Assembly: GCA_016800925.1 (NCBI GenBank)
Contig: JABCPU010000275.1
Span: 26,556 to 90,555 of the forward strand
Direction of reading: 5' to 3'
Length of the DNA: 64,000 bases
From: Suillus spraguei
Lineage: Eukaryota; Basidiomycota; Agaricomycetes; Boletales; Suillaceae
In this document: positions 22,798 to 33,116 of the stretch, piece after piece
How positions within the stretch are numbered: the stretch's first letter is position 1
How the letters are laid out: each line of letters begins with the position of its first letter
Translations under genes and position numbers: made by a program
Notes under the pieces: generated by a model
The model's database searches: none
Told to the model about the DNA's origin: nothing
What the model saw: the letters and a program-made list of their open reading frames with translations, nothing else

Positions 22798-23568
22798 GTT
22801 ATCTCTTTACAGGTAAATGCACGTAAAAAACCAGATCGTTGATAAAGAGTTTAAATTGGGCTGATAAGCTGTGGGATTCCGTATTCTTAAAACACTGTTA
22901 TATCAATGTGACAACGGCGGTGTTTTGTCGGGATGATGTTCGGAAGCTGACATTAATTGTCCGCGGGGCTCAGTACTAAGTGTCATCACCGGCAGCCTGG
23001 TTCTATGCGGTGGATTGACCATAGGCATCCGGGAGCACTTTTACTTATGAAACTGTTCTGTCGTCTATGATAAGGAGCCCGCTTTCAATGAAAAGCACTT
23101 TGGAGGGTACTTAGCTGAATATCATACTCGATGGCTCCGGGCCATTATATATGTGCTAGCGAATTTGATGATGGTAATGTCAGGTATCTAAGTATTAGGC
23201 TACTAGCCACGTATGAGACGACGAGATAGTTGCGATCCGAATGAGTCATCACGAGTGCGAGGATTATAAGGCTTCCGTAACAAGAGATGGTTTGCTTTCG
23301 GTGGTAGGATTCTGTTTACCCATATTTCAAATGTCACTGGTTACCATTAATGCATCTTCCATAGTGTAATCGGGTTAAGCTGTGTCGTGTGTAGAGATAC
23401 GCACCTCACATCACAGTATCTGACGTCGGCCTTGATAGTGTGTGAAAACTAGCCAATAGCCTCCATGATTTATGTAAATCAGTAGTCTATCAGCACCTGC
23501 CAGTCCTTCGATAGGTCTGACTAGGGGACAGTTCACCTCAGCCGTACTCAACCTCACGCTCCAGTAAA
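22798..23568. other. divergent promoter region between lactonase and WD40-HET genes
   Basis: About 770 bases of non-coding sequence between two divergent genes. It includes the 180-bp copy of the protease promoter (23121-23300). The WD40-HET start codon at 23569 is preceded by a pyrimidine-rich CCTCACGCTCC stretch. No other feature was seen. Confidence 0.5.
23121..23300 (-). repeat. diverged copy of the protease promoter
   Basis: Matches 20247-20455 in the same orientation over about 180 bases, with small deletions (notably around the CACACGTCCCCTCGAAAAC part of the first copy). It includes the TATATATG box (23144-23151) but is followed, on the minus strand, by no protease coding sequence. 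It looks like a relic of a segmental duplication that carried or lost a second protease gene. Confidence 0.65.
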
Positions 23569-26524
23569 ATGCTTCAGCTTTCCACAAGCGCCATGCCCGT
23601 TCGAGAGTTCAAATATCATACAAAAGCCATACGCGCTGTAGCAGTTTTCCCTGATGGCCGACGTATGGTGACGGGTTCATTTGACAAGACGCTTTGTTTG
23701 TGGGACTTGAGGACAGGTGCTATGTTGAAGAAGATGGAGGGGCATCACGATAGGGTGACGACATTGGTGGTATCACGAGATGGGCAGTTGATAGCAAGTG
23801 GTGATCAGAAAGGAGTATTCATCATTTGGCACGGGGAAACCGGCAAACCTCTTACTCAATCTACCAAAGCTCACTCTAATCGGATCTACACATTGGACTT
23901 TTCTCCCGATGGAACAGTACTAGCCAGTGGTTCAGAAGACAATACAACCAAGCTATGGTGCACGACAACATGGGAGCTACAAGGAAACCCGATTGAGCGT
24001 AGAAATTGCGTCCGTTGCGTTCAGTACTCGCCATCCGGCGAGTTTCTTGCGATTGCAACATACGCCAATATCCAAATTTATAATTCAAACACGAGAGAAT
24101 GCGTCGCAGACTTCAAAGGCCAGATTCCTTACAACTTTTCACTCACGTGGACACCCGATGGCACACGCCTTCTCACAGCAGGACATAAAAATGATCCGAC
24201 CATACGGGAATGGGATACAATGACCTGGAAGCAGGTTGGTGACCCCTGGATGGGTCACACTTCAGATATCTCTTCCATTGCTGTTCATCCGGCGGGCATA
24301 CTCGTCGCTTCTGCATCTTATGACAATCATATTCGTCTCTGGCGACTCTCAGATCGACGAACCATCGCCGTCTTCCAGCACTCAAGCTGGGTAGGATGTG
24401 TCACTTTCTCCGTGGATGGCAAGCATATTCTCAGCGGAGGTTCCGACAGGATGATCTCAGGGTGGGCAGTACCCAAGAGTGCTTGGCCTGATTCAAAGGT
24501 ATTTTACTGTTAATTATCCGCCCCTTCGCCATATCATAGCGTATCTTTGAATGGAAAGGCTCGAGTCATTGCAAACCGCAATATGGTCATCTCAGGAAAA
24601 TCACTGTGGGAGGATGTGCTTCTCGACGCGCAAAAGGTATGATGACATCTATTCGGAGCTTCCTGCCCAATGCTCACTTTGACCACATATAGGTAATCGA
24701 ATTGAACCCTTTGTCGCATGTTGGATACCGGTTGAAGTATGCAGCGCTTCATGGCGCAAAACGCTACGATGAAGCTGTTGAGGCCTTCAGACTGATGCTC
24801 ACCAAATTAGACAATGCTCATGATATGCAAATACGAAGTAAGCTCTAGTAAGTATCACACTGTCTTGACGCTCAACTCCTTCAGAGCTGCGCGAACAGTA
24901 TGCCAGTCCCTCCGAAGCAGATAGCATCATTGAAAAGGTCATAAATGTTCAGCTTGACACCGCCCCGCTTCGCCTGCTTGAAACCGCCACCGGGCGTCTA
25001 TGTGATCGAGAAGTACAAATAAGCACTTTCAAGACGACCACAGAGTACAAGCAGCTCCTGTTATCGATTATGAAGCATGCAGACCTTCCAAGGGAGATCG
25101 TCGCAGATGTAGTGGCGACATACTTTGGTTGCGTCATGCTATCACATAGATGGGAAGGAAAGGAGCCGCTGTTGCACGACATCAAGGGCAAGGTCGTGTA
25201 TCAGTTGGAGGCAGCCGGTGGTCTCACGAAGTTGCAGTTATTCTGCAAAAAAGTTCACCAGGCAGGGTTTCACTGGGCGTGGGTTGATTCATGTTGCATC
25301 GACCAAAACAACCATGTCGAGCTCCAAAAATCACTCAACTCTATGTTTGCGTGGTATCGCAATTCAGCGCTCACAATCGTCTACCTATCGGATGTTCCGC
25401 CTTCATCCAAGTCTGGCGCACTGACAAAGAGTGCTTGGAACACCCGAGGATGGACCGTTCCAGAATTCTTAGCTCCTAAAGTCATTCTCTTCTACCAACA
25501 GGATTGGACTCTATATCTCGATAATGACTCTTACAACCACAAGGAGTCTGTCGAGATCATGCATGAGTTGGAGGACGCGACGGGTGTAGATGCACATACC
25601 CTCGTTACCTTCCAACCGGGGATGAGAGACGCCCGAGAAAAACTCAAGTGGGCGTCTACGCGTGTCACTACCGTGGCGGAAGACATTGCGTACTCACTGT
25701 TTGGTATCTTCGGCATCCAGCTACCTATCCTTTATGGCGAGAATAAGGAAAATGCCCTTGGGCGGCTCCTACAGGAGATAGTGGCTCGATCGGGCGACAT
25801 TACAGCTCTTGACTGGGTCGGACAGCCATCTACGTTCAACAGTTGTCTTCCAGCCAGCATTTCATCATACGCAGCTCCTCCATGTACCCTACCGTTTTCC
25901 GAAGATCAGATCCAGACAGCCGTCTCTTCGCTGCATCATACTATGGCTATAGAGCTGGCTTCAAATGTTTATGACCGGCTTGACAATATGAGCGCTGCTC
26001 GCTTCGCAAACTGCAGACTGCATCTACCTTGCATAGTGCACCGCGTTACAGAAGTCAGACGGAGGCAGGATCTAGCCCAGGAAACTCATTTCACGTACGG
26101 AGTAAAGGCAGATGGACTCCATGACCTATCGATCACCACCGAAGAGACGCTGATTCAATTCACATGGGCAAGGCCCACTCCACAGTCATTTTTGCTTGTC
26201 CGTCCATGGGACCGTCGTCTTCTCGAGCTGCCTGACTTTGCAGAGCCTGCCTTCGATGACGACGCGGTTGATTTGCCTGATCCTGGGACTCCGTTAGATC
26301 ACTCGCGCTATTCTGCCAAGCGGGAACAGATTGATTCGGAGCGTCGCTCACGAGCATTGCGATTGATTGTGCGCCTTGGACAACCATTTGGTGCATTTTT
26401 GCTCGCGCAGCAACGTGGCGGAGAGTACAAGAGGATCGCGTCAGATCGTGATATCATTGCCCAAGTCAAAGACGCTACTTCTGTTCACAATATGATGGAC
26501 ATTAGGATCCTCGAAATATTGTAG
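23569..26524 (+). CDS. WD40-repeat and HET-domain protein
   Basis: Four exons join in phase: 23569-24498, 24559-24636, 24693-24837 and 24885-26524, giving 930 residues. Residues 10-305 are about seven WD40 repeats (AVAVFPDGRRMVTGSFDKTL, LDFSPDGTVLASGSEDN, IAVHPAGILVASASYDNHI). A helical linker with a TPR-like unit follows (residues 335-370, LNPLSHVGYRLKYAALHGAK). A HET domain spans about residues 440-580: CVMLSHRWEG, WAWVDSCCIDQ, SLNSMFAWYRNS and RGWTVPEFLAP. HET domains trigger cell death when unlike hyphae fuse, and in classic HET-D/E proteins the HET part comes first with NACHT and WD40 after; here WD40 leads and no NACHT is present. The C-terminal third has no named domain. All splice sites are GT-AG and the frame is intact. 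Confidence 0.88.
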
Positions 26525-26672
26525 CTGTATGTATCAAGACTAGAGATCCCGGATGTAACATGGTCGAGTATGGGAGCAGAACTTACCACAACAAAAGAAA
26601 GTGGTGACTTGCGTCAATCTTCATTTAATGGGAGTCAGTCAAATGGTCTGAATCAGGATTACGCGCGCACAG
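26525..26672. other. convergent 3' region
   Basis: A short stretch between the stop codons of the WD40-HET gene (plus) and the LYR-type gene (minus). No terminator-like feature is evident beyond AT-rich runs. Confidence 0.4.
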
Positions 26673-27345
26673 TCATGACAACCACTCTTGCTGCCACCGT
26701 TTAAGGCGAAGTCTCCCCAGGATGATCTCATGCCTTCCTTCAGCCATCTTTACGACCTCGCCAATCGCGTTCGAACACTGCTCGTCAAATAACCTCATCT
26801 CCCTATTTTTTCTCAGTATGCGATCGGGTCTGCTACCGGGTGTTGGAAGAGAATAAGGCTGGTATTTCGTAGATGTTTGAGGGAGTTGCGGTTTCCAGAA
26901 AGGCTTATGGGAATAATACAGTTTTTCGACCCACAAAACATGATTTTGTCGTAACCATTTCAGATTGCGAGTGATTTTATGGGCGAGTCCTCGCGATACC
27001 GCCGCGGTCGCGAGTAGCGAAAGTGTATGATCCACTAAGATTTTTGACAGAACTCAACATAATTAGGTATGACTCAAAGAATTGGATGAACCTACCCCGC
27101 TTGTGCCATGTGTGTAGCCACCGGACAATCTGTGTGCGCTCAGATGAGCGAACGCCGCGGTGCTGAAGCCTGTGTATCTTTAATGCGGCCTCGTCGAAGA
27201 CAGGTCTCCACAGCCGCAGAATTTGAGTTCTCGACGGAGAATGGTGCAGCACCACCGCGGAATTGGTTCGGAGAAAGAGTCGGTACAAGCTTCTGAATTC
27301 GGCAAGAAGACTGGCATTGGTATGCCTGACAATCCTGGTTGGCAT
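26673..27345 (-). CDS. LYR-motif mitochondrial-type protein
   Basis: Two exons, 27345-27096 and 27034-26673, join across a 61-nt intron (GTAGGT...CTTAG) in phase 1, giving 203 residues. The Leu-Tyr-Arg signature with its helical setting is LLAEFRSLYRLFLR at about residues 10-23, followed by a Phe-x2-Glu-Ala block (LWRPVFDEAALK). LYR proteins are small basic mitochondrial matrix proteins that act as accessory subunits or assembly factors for respiratory complexes, often binding acyl carrier protein. The C-terminal half is basic and Arg/Lys-rich and seems specific to fungi. An upstream Met at 27444 in the same frame would add 33 residues. The exact member of the family is not clear. Confidence 0.65.
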
Positions 27346-27444
27346 ATTCTCAGTTTTGGCCCAGGGGACTTGGCTGAAACAGTGCTTATACGCAGTCACC
27401 CGTGAGTTATGGGTAGCAGGCATCAAATTATGTAATATTAACAT

Positions 27445-27690
27445 TTAATTTTGGAGTGAATATCAATAGATTTTGTTATCAATCGCTATCAAGCCAAATA
27501 GCATTTCCACTAACATTCCTTTGCTACACAGTTTCATGTCTCTCGGATTTACTGTTATTGTGCAATGTGAAACACAATTTTCAAATTGTCTAAATTTAGG
27601 GTTTCAAGTAGTAAAGACACGCGTCTCGGTATAATTTTTGTCAATCAATATTTTCCATGTGGCAAGATAAATATTGTCTAAGCAATTTTG
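27445..27690. other. intergenic, no gene seen
   Basis: AT-rich flank between the LYR-type gene and the DIRS-type repeat. No feature was seen. Confidence 0.4.
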
Positions 27691-27892
27691 TCGGAGTTAA
27701 ACTTGATTAACTAAGTTGAATCGATTCGCGACGCTGGTCGAAACAACCTCGTGACTCTGCGTCATACTTAGAGGCCCTTTACCAATCTAGATAAAGTGTC
27801 TGACTGATCAGTCGGTTTTGATCTGCACGTCGCACACTTGTCTTCTGAGCACCGTCTGCTCGTGCACATTCAGCACCATTTTATTTCGTGTC
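27691..27892 (+). repeat. DIRS-type element terminal repeat, copy 1
   Basis: About 200 bases nearly identical to 36852-37054 (differences are a handful of single bases and one indel). In the second copy this segment directly precedes the gag start of the DIRS-type element, so it is that element's left end. The match ends sharply after TTTATTTCGTGTC, where this copy runs into different sequence (CCACCCACC...). It contains a 12-bp palindrome, GACTGATCAGTC. Confidence 0.8.
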
Positions 27893-27934
27893 CCACCCAC
27901 CCTGTATTTTCCCACTAAAACATTGCAACTTTTC

Positions 27935-28335
27935 TAGCATTTCTATCGTGCCTCCGACACTCAATTCTGGTCTTTTCTTGCCTATTGAAGTCTGTCTCCT
28001 AGTTTTATTGCTCATTCTCAAGCACATCTTATCGAGTCTAGCATCTGTTTTGCCTTACACTGCCGTATCATGTACTTTTCGCTCTCTCAGAATCAATTTA
28101 CACTGGTGTCTTACAGCGATTAGGCAAGCGGAGTCCCCCAGTTTCATACTCGGGGGACTCAGACAAGTTTTATTGCAAACTGAGAGAGCGAGAAGTACAT
28201 GATACGGCAGTGTAAGGCAAAACAGATGCTAGACTCGATAAGATGTGCTTGAGAATGAGCAATAAAACTAGGAGACAGACTTCAATAGGCAAGAAAAGAC
28301 CAGAATTGAGTGTCGGAGGCACGATAGAAATGCTA
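27935..28335. repeat. near-perfect 156-bp inverted repeat with 89-nt spacer
   Basis: The arm 27935-28090 and the reverse complement of 28180-28335 agree at 155 of 156 positions (one T/C change in TGTACTTtTCGCTC). The spacer holds its own 9-bp stem, GAGTCCCCC at 28131-28139 with GGGGGACTC at 28152-28160. The structure lies between the DIRS terminal repeat and the tyrosine recombinase relic. It may be an inverted repeat of a DIRS-type element or a fold-back rearrangement of it. Its transcript would form a long hairpin. Confidence 0.9.
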
Positions 28336-29020
28336 TAAGGCTTTTTTATTTTATTTTATAACGTGTTTTTTCGTTGTTTTGTGGTCATGGTGCCAGGCGA
28401 GTAGGTGAAATCCAGTCGAACAAGCGATTAGGCGAAATCCAGTCTGAGTCAAGAATGAGGTCATGTGTGAGTCAATCCGTTCATGTAGCAGGGTTGCGTT
28501 CACGAGCCGAGCCGTGTAGTAAAGCGTTGAGCAGAAAAGGATGCTGACGAATATACTTTCTGAATTCATCAGAGGACCACCGACCTGCTGCCTGAATAAG
28601 GTCTGGAGCCATTCCCACAATCGCAAGTGCAGTTGCACCTCCAGCCCTCATTGAATGTCCTGACATCGCGTTACCACAGTGTCGACGTAAGCGTCGTAAG
28701 AACCAACTTCTAGTTGGTATGGCGCCCGTGCTCGACAACCAAAGTGCCGGCCGACTTGGAAAAGCAGTGTCACGAAACGTCAAATAGCAATGGATGAGCG
28801 GAAGAGGATCCAAATCAATAACAGAACTTGACGGGATGAGGATAGTGGTGCCATGAGAGTTCCTCGATACCTGCGCGTTCGAACGTTTTTCGAAGACCAG
28901 AACGAAGGTGAATCACGAAGAACGACGCCACAATTCTGATAGGATGAGATAAAGCTTCCAGGGTCGCGTAAGTTCTTACCTCATACGTCCAACAACTCAT
29001 GGAAGATCCGCACTGCGGAC
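28336..29020 (-). pseudogene. tyrosine recombinase relic (DIRS/Crypton type)
   Basis: Two adjoining frames, about 29000-28815 and 28813-28481, hold the C-terminal catalytic part of a tyrosine recombinase. The box His-Ser-Met-Arg-Ala-Gly-Gly (about 28680) carries the His and second Arg, GRWSSDEFRKYIRQHP follows, and the Tyr in FRKYI is at the nucleophile position. The upstream frame has RSGLRKTFERAGIEEL. A stop between the frames shows decay. In DIRS elements this enzyme replaces integrase and inserts circular cDNA; Cryptons use one without RT. The presence of a DIRS-type repeat next door favours DIRS. The minus orientation is opposite to the repeat at 27691, so the locus is rearranged. Confidence 0.75.
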
Positions 29021-29099
29021 GCATCAGAGAGATGTCGAAACGTGTGATGCGGCGACCAAGCCGGATTACAGGCGTCGACGTCTCCATGTGGAATACTAG

Positions 29100-30220
29100 C
29101 GTGCTTGCGGGCTGCCCCCTTGGCTCTTCTGAAGGGCAAGTTCTTTCTGGTCATACAATTCTAGTCTACGAGGACATTTTTTCAACTGCGCCGCGTCAGC
29201 TGGTATGCATATTGAGCTTCGTCGGTGTTCAATAAGATGATAGAAGCTCACCAAAGTCCAAGCTCTCTCCGATACGAATGATTAATTGACCGGGAACATC
29301 TTCAGCACCCAGATTGTTAACATTAATGGGACCCCATTCGGTCCCAGAAATACCCTGCAACACCGTTTGAGCGCCTAAAATGTTGATATACCAGTACTTC
29401 TAATCATTCACGTGCGAAGAACCTTGATAACAAGCAGCAGAGAGATAATAAGACCGGCAATAATTCCGATCTCGTAGCAGAGGACGAAAAAGTAAGGAAC
29501 AGCACTGCAAGGTCAGTCCAAATACTGATCCTTAATGACAGTCGTCATCACCCTAAGACCATACAAGACAACAAAGCATACCGAACAGTGATATCACAAA
29601 GAGCAGATGTTAAAGACAAGTCAGCACTACAGACCAAGCGGAAAGGAAATGAACATACATTGAGGACAAGACACGTTGACAAGTAGTATAAAAACATGAG
29701 AAGGAAGAATGCGCACAATGTCATGCTGGTATCAACAAAGGAGGCTAATTGCGTCTGCGCACCAACATCGCTGTTAATTTTCGACCAAACAATTGAGCCT
29801 AAGACTGGTAACGTGCCAGGAACGAAAGATCCTGAAACGTTGACAGCCCCAACTTGCCAAGTGCAATGAGTTCACGGTTCGACTGATCTCGGAGTAACAA
29901 AGCGACCGGTGTTCTGTTTCGCTGCAACGATACTATCCACGAGTCACAGCCTATGATGGTTATTGAACTGGGTGATGTTAATGGACGCATTCGCGAAAAA
30001 AATCATGCGCATATACCACACTCGAAGTCATTCCTCTGATGTAGCATACAAGTTGATTTGTTCAGCGGAAAGTTGGGGAAATGGTCTTGATAGGTATTAT
30101 GCCAAGGATATTGATACGTTCTTCGTCTCAGTGCAGATAACATGAAATAACTATGCAAACCAGTCAGAGAGGAACGAAAACAAAGCAGGAGACATACTTG
30201 TAGAGAGCACGACAATTCAT
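29100..30220 (-). CDS. probable intron-rich multi-pass membrane protein, unrecognised
   Basis: I do not recognise the family. A likely first exon is at 30220 (MNCRALY), with a donor GTATGTCTCC and acceptor TTTGCATAG leading to a Tyr/Arg/Asn-rich exon ending near 30012. Then come an exon with a paired-Cys and Trp block (CGCDSWIVSLQ), a hydrophobic exon near 29710-29670 (TLCAFFLLMFLYYLS) and another near 29500-29420 (YEIGIIAGLIISLLLVIKVL), so at least two strong membrane segments are visible. The last exons (29380-29110) look soluble and end with a charged helix. Several joins between exons could not be made in phase, so the gene may be partly decayed. Introns carry clear GT and AG ends. Confidence 0.4.
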
Positions 30221-30419
30221 GCTGCCCACCAAATTCATTTCAAATTAAAAGTCCGCAGCGCCCTCAATTACGGTAATTACACCATTCCAATGTCACGCTA
30301 CTAGTAGCTTGCGAACCTGAATGTAACATCAATCGCGAACCGAAAATTGTGTCCCATTCAATCAACAAGAACAATCCTTTCAAACTATTTAATGCTAAGT
30401 AACAGAGGCTGAAACACTC

Positions 30420-31137
30420 ATGTCCAGCTTCGCAGCAACCACACGTAGTGCGCTGCGCCACTGCGAGACTGCTTGGCTTTTCACAGAATCCGACTTCAAA
30501 ACACTAATTTTTCCAGTGGTATGCGATTAATATTCACTCCGTCAATGACTACTATCCCATGATACTGAAGATTTCTGGTAGATGATATTTGCAACCGTTG
30601 TATCACCTCGTCCCAAGCTGCTAGCCCTTGCCTGCACTGTGTGCTGGCTCTGGCTCCATCTCTTCCAGTTCAACATCTCTTACCAATCCTCTGCTGATGA
30701 AGATATCGTGAATTCGCCGTGGCGTCCTCTGCCGTCTGGACGCATTAACGTCGAGGATTCTCATACCTTGCGCTGGGCACTCCTCGTTTCCTGCTTGGGC
30801 TTTTCATCTCTTCTTAGCTTTAGTGTGTTCCTAACTAGTGGGGTGTTCATAGTGTTTATGATCCTTCACGACAATCTTCGTCTCGGTCACCGTCCCATTT
30901 TCAGAAATGTATGCAATGTAGCGGCGTATGTGACTGCTGGAGTCGGTTGTTCGCTGATTTTGTGTAAGTCGCATCCAGCCTCTCGGGTGAATATTTTGTT
31001 GAACAGATTTTATTTTAGCAGGGGAATCTTCGCTTGACGGAACGAGCATAAAGGCGTTCTCCTGTAGCGTGCTTGTCATCCTTCTGACAATTCATGCGCA
31101 GGATGTCGCCGACGTCAGTAGTGACGAACTCTGCTGA
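30420..31137 (+). pseudogene. UbiA-type prenyltransferase relic
   Basis: Three exons join in phase: 30420-30518, 30582-30963 and 31019-31137. Exon 1 gives the N-terminal helix entry (CETAWLFTESDFKTLIFPV). Exon 2 has the first acidic region just before NSPWRPLPSGR, a hallmark of fungal UbiA proteins, and three membrane helices. Exon 3 has the second acidic motif in TIHAQDVADVSSDE and then meets a stop; the remaining half of the protein, about five helices, is missing. UbiA enzymes attach prenyl groups or cyclise terpenes in membranes. The first acidic motif reads ADED rather than the usual Asn-x2-x-Asp form. The gene is truncated or has lost frame at 31135. Confidence 0.65.
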
Positions 31138-31236
31138 TCATAGCGCTGGAAAGATCTCGCATATATATGCATAGCGTACTTTCGCCACGTTCCTTACCCC
31201 GTTTTTGAGCCTGGAGCATATTCTTTGTCTCTATCG

Positions 31237-31503
31237 TTACTTAGGTCGGACTTCGCTGCTTTCTCCTTCGCGAGATTCGCGACCAGTCAAACCACCGCCT
31301 GTATAAAGTCCGTATCCTTTCATATTGCCTTGTCCATAACTCAATCCTCGTAGATATGGCTCACGGGTGTTCATCTCTCTGACGTTTCCCTGTGTTGGCA
31401 AGATAGCATCGCCTGGTTGTGTCAGGACTCTAGCGGTCAATGAGTGTCTGTCCAGTGAATGGAAAGGAGGCGGCCCCGTTGGCTGCACAAGCGGGACGAG
31501 CAA
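31237..31503 (-). CDS. short ORF of unknown nature
   Basis: An 88-codon frame rich in Gly, Arg and Tyr, ending in a charged tail (GLTGRESREGESSEVRPK), which looks more protein-like than most short frames here and could be the last exon of a minus-strand gene. No upstream exon was found and no domain is visible. Confidence 0.25.
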   Translation of the reverse strand: MLVPLVQPTGPPPFHSLDRHSLTARVLTQPGDAILPTQGNVREMNTREPYLRGLSYGQGNMKGYGLYTGGGLTGRESREGESSEVRPK

Positions 31504-32150
31504 TCATTTTGAATCTTGGTGTTTCCCACTAGTGTGTCACCTTTCCTTACAGGCCACTAAAAATTACTATTAGCTATAGTTTATTTCCTTCTAATGCGTC
31601 CCCAAATTCGACAAACGTTCCTTACTCCTTACTTCTAGATGTACACAAGAGCTCATTACTCTATTCCTCTAATTCTGGCTTGTTACATCGCAAGATCAAC
31701 TACTTGACAATGCATTGCCATTTCGTTCGTTTTGTTTCTGGGGCGAGTCTGAATATTGAATGGCCTTTGTGAATACGAGTTGACATGCACAAACAAATTT
31801 GAGGGTACCCATTGATGCTGATGAGGAGAGTTGGAGACTGAACGAGATCGCGACTCGGAGCTCCAAAATCTCCATTATCCAGATTCCTCCGCACATTCGA
31901 TGAGAATCTTAGCATATTGATAGGCACTTGCAGGAGAAGAAGGAACTTCATGAGCGTATGAAGGTTGTGCATGCCTGGAGGAAACATATCAGGGAGCTTG
32001 GGAGGGATGCTAAAACCCCAGAACAGCATGATGAATATTCAAGGAAACTCAAAGATGGCCCACAACCTGGGTGGAAACCCTGAGTCTATATTCCATTTAG
32101 AGTGTTAAATACTACATTTTAATAGATTATGTTTGGCAACAACTTGAGGA
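31504..32150. other. intergenic, no clear gene
   Basis: AT-rich sequence. A 109-codon minus-strand frame (31700-32029) begins with a hydrophobic, Leu-rich stretch but has no recognisable motif or splice partner. I see nothing else. Confidence 0.4.
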
Positions 32151-32152
32151 GA

Positions 32153-32290
32153 GATGGGAGATGGGAGATGGGAGATGGGAGATGGGAGATGGGAGACACA
32201 AGATGGGAGATGGGAAACAGCAGACTGGTAAGAGGAAATGAGAGACAGGAGACCAGTAACAGGAGATAGGAGACGGGAGATGGGACACTT
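32153..32290. repeat. GATGGGA-type minisatellite
   Basis: At least six uninterrupted copies of the 7-mer GATGGGA (32153-32196), then degenerate copies (AGATGGGAGATGGGAAAC, GAGATAGGAGACGGGAGATGG) up to about 32283. The purine-only strand could form unusual secondary structure. The open frame on the minus strand is a product of the repeat. Confidence 0.85.
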
Positions 32291-32527
32291 GCATGATTTT
32301 GTTGTGTGACAACTTAATACTGTTGCCCCCTATTAAAACTTGACACAAAAGATTTATTCAAGTTTATAGTTTGCAGTAAATAATTTACAAAAATCAAAAT
32401 CAAATGCAATGACATGAGGATGAGATGGGCAATAAACTCACAAAGATGGTGATGTGGTACTTTACTTCTCTCAAAATATTGGTTAAAGTTATAATTTATT
32501 TCAAGACCTATTATCATTATTAAAGAT

Positions 32528-32740
32528 AATTATTAAAATGAAGCCAAGGCCAGAAAGCCAAAAAGAGTGTGGGGCAAAAGAGAATTATTGGGATGAAGCC
32601 AAGGCCAGGAAGGCAACAAGAGTGCAAAGCACTCTTTTTGCCTTCCTGTGCCTTGGGCAAACAGAATTATTAGGATGAAGCCTTAGCCAGGGAGCAAAAG
32701 GAGTGCGAAGCACTCCTTTTGCTTCCTGTGCCGAAGGCAC
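32528..32740. repeat. tandem array of hairpin-forming units
   Basis: Three copies of a unit beginning AATTATTxxxATGAAGCC start at 32528, 32583 and 32665. The second forms a stem between 32599-32625 and 32629-32656 with a 3-nt loop; the third between 32680-32706 and 32710-32738. Both loops lie in the block GAGTGCxAAGCACTC. The first copy is cut short after its left arm. Stems differ by compensating and simple changes, so folding may have been kept. Confidence 0.8.
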
Positions 32741-32951
32741 AACGGGTGGTGGACTCGTGACTCATCAAGGACAGAATTAGTGTGAGAAAGAGAATACCAC
32801 CGTTTTCCAGGCCTGAGACCTCAGGTCTCAGAGTCAGACTGACAACCCGCTCGCCGAGACTGGCACTGACCCACCTGTTCATCTTCATAATGTCAACAGT
32901 TGAAACTCAGCTGTTGAGATCACCAATCTTCGGACTGCCGGGCCCATGGCT

Positions 32952-33116
32952 GTAGTTGAATACAAGGGCCACTCGCGCCCGGGTCTTCATTTTTCTCTAT
33001 TCTGTTTTTAGTCTAGTGATGATGCGCTGGTCACGAGTCTAGTAGTTGAATATAAGGACCACTCGCGCCCGGGTCTTCATTTTTTTCTATTCTGTGTTTA
33101 GTCTAGTGATGATGCT
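32952..33116. repeat. 90-bp tandem duplication
   Basis: The segment starting GTAGTTGAATACAAGGGCCA at 32952 recurs at 33042 with few changes; both share CACTCGCGCCCGGGTCTTC and TAGTCTAGTGATGATGC. A much weaker third trace (TCTATTCTATTTTTGGTCTAG) lies at about 33700-33720. No gene is associated with it. Confidence 0.8.

Noticed and set aside
27888..28202. 104-codon plus-strand frame
   Set aside because: It runs through one arm and the spacer of the 156-bp inverted repeat; the opposite arm has no matching frame use, and no motif is seen.
32127..32348. Pro/Ser-rich small protein on the minus strand
   Set aside because: It is a translation of the GATGGGA minisatellite.
32150..33116. CRISPR-like array
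   Set aside because: The repeats are a minisatellite, hairpin units and a tandem duplication without regular unique spacers; the genome is fungal.
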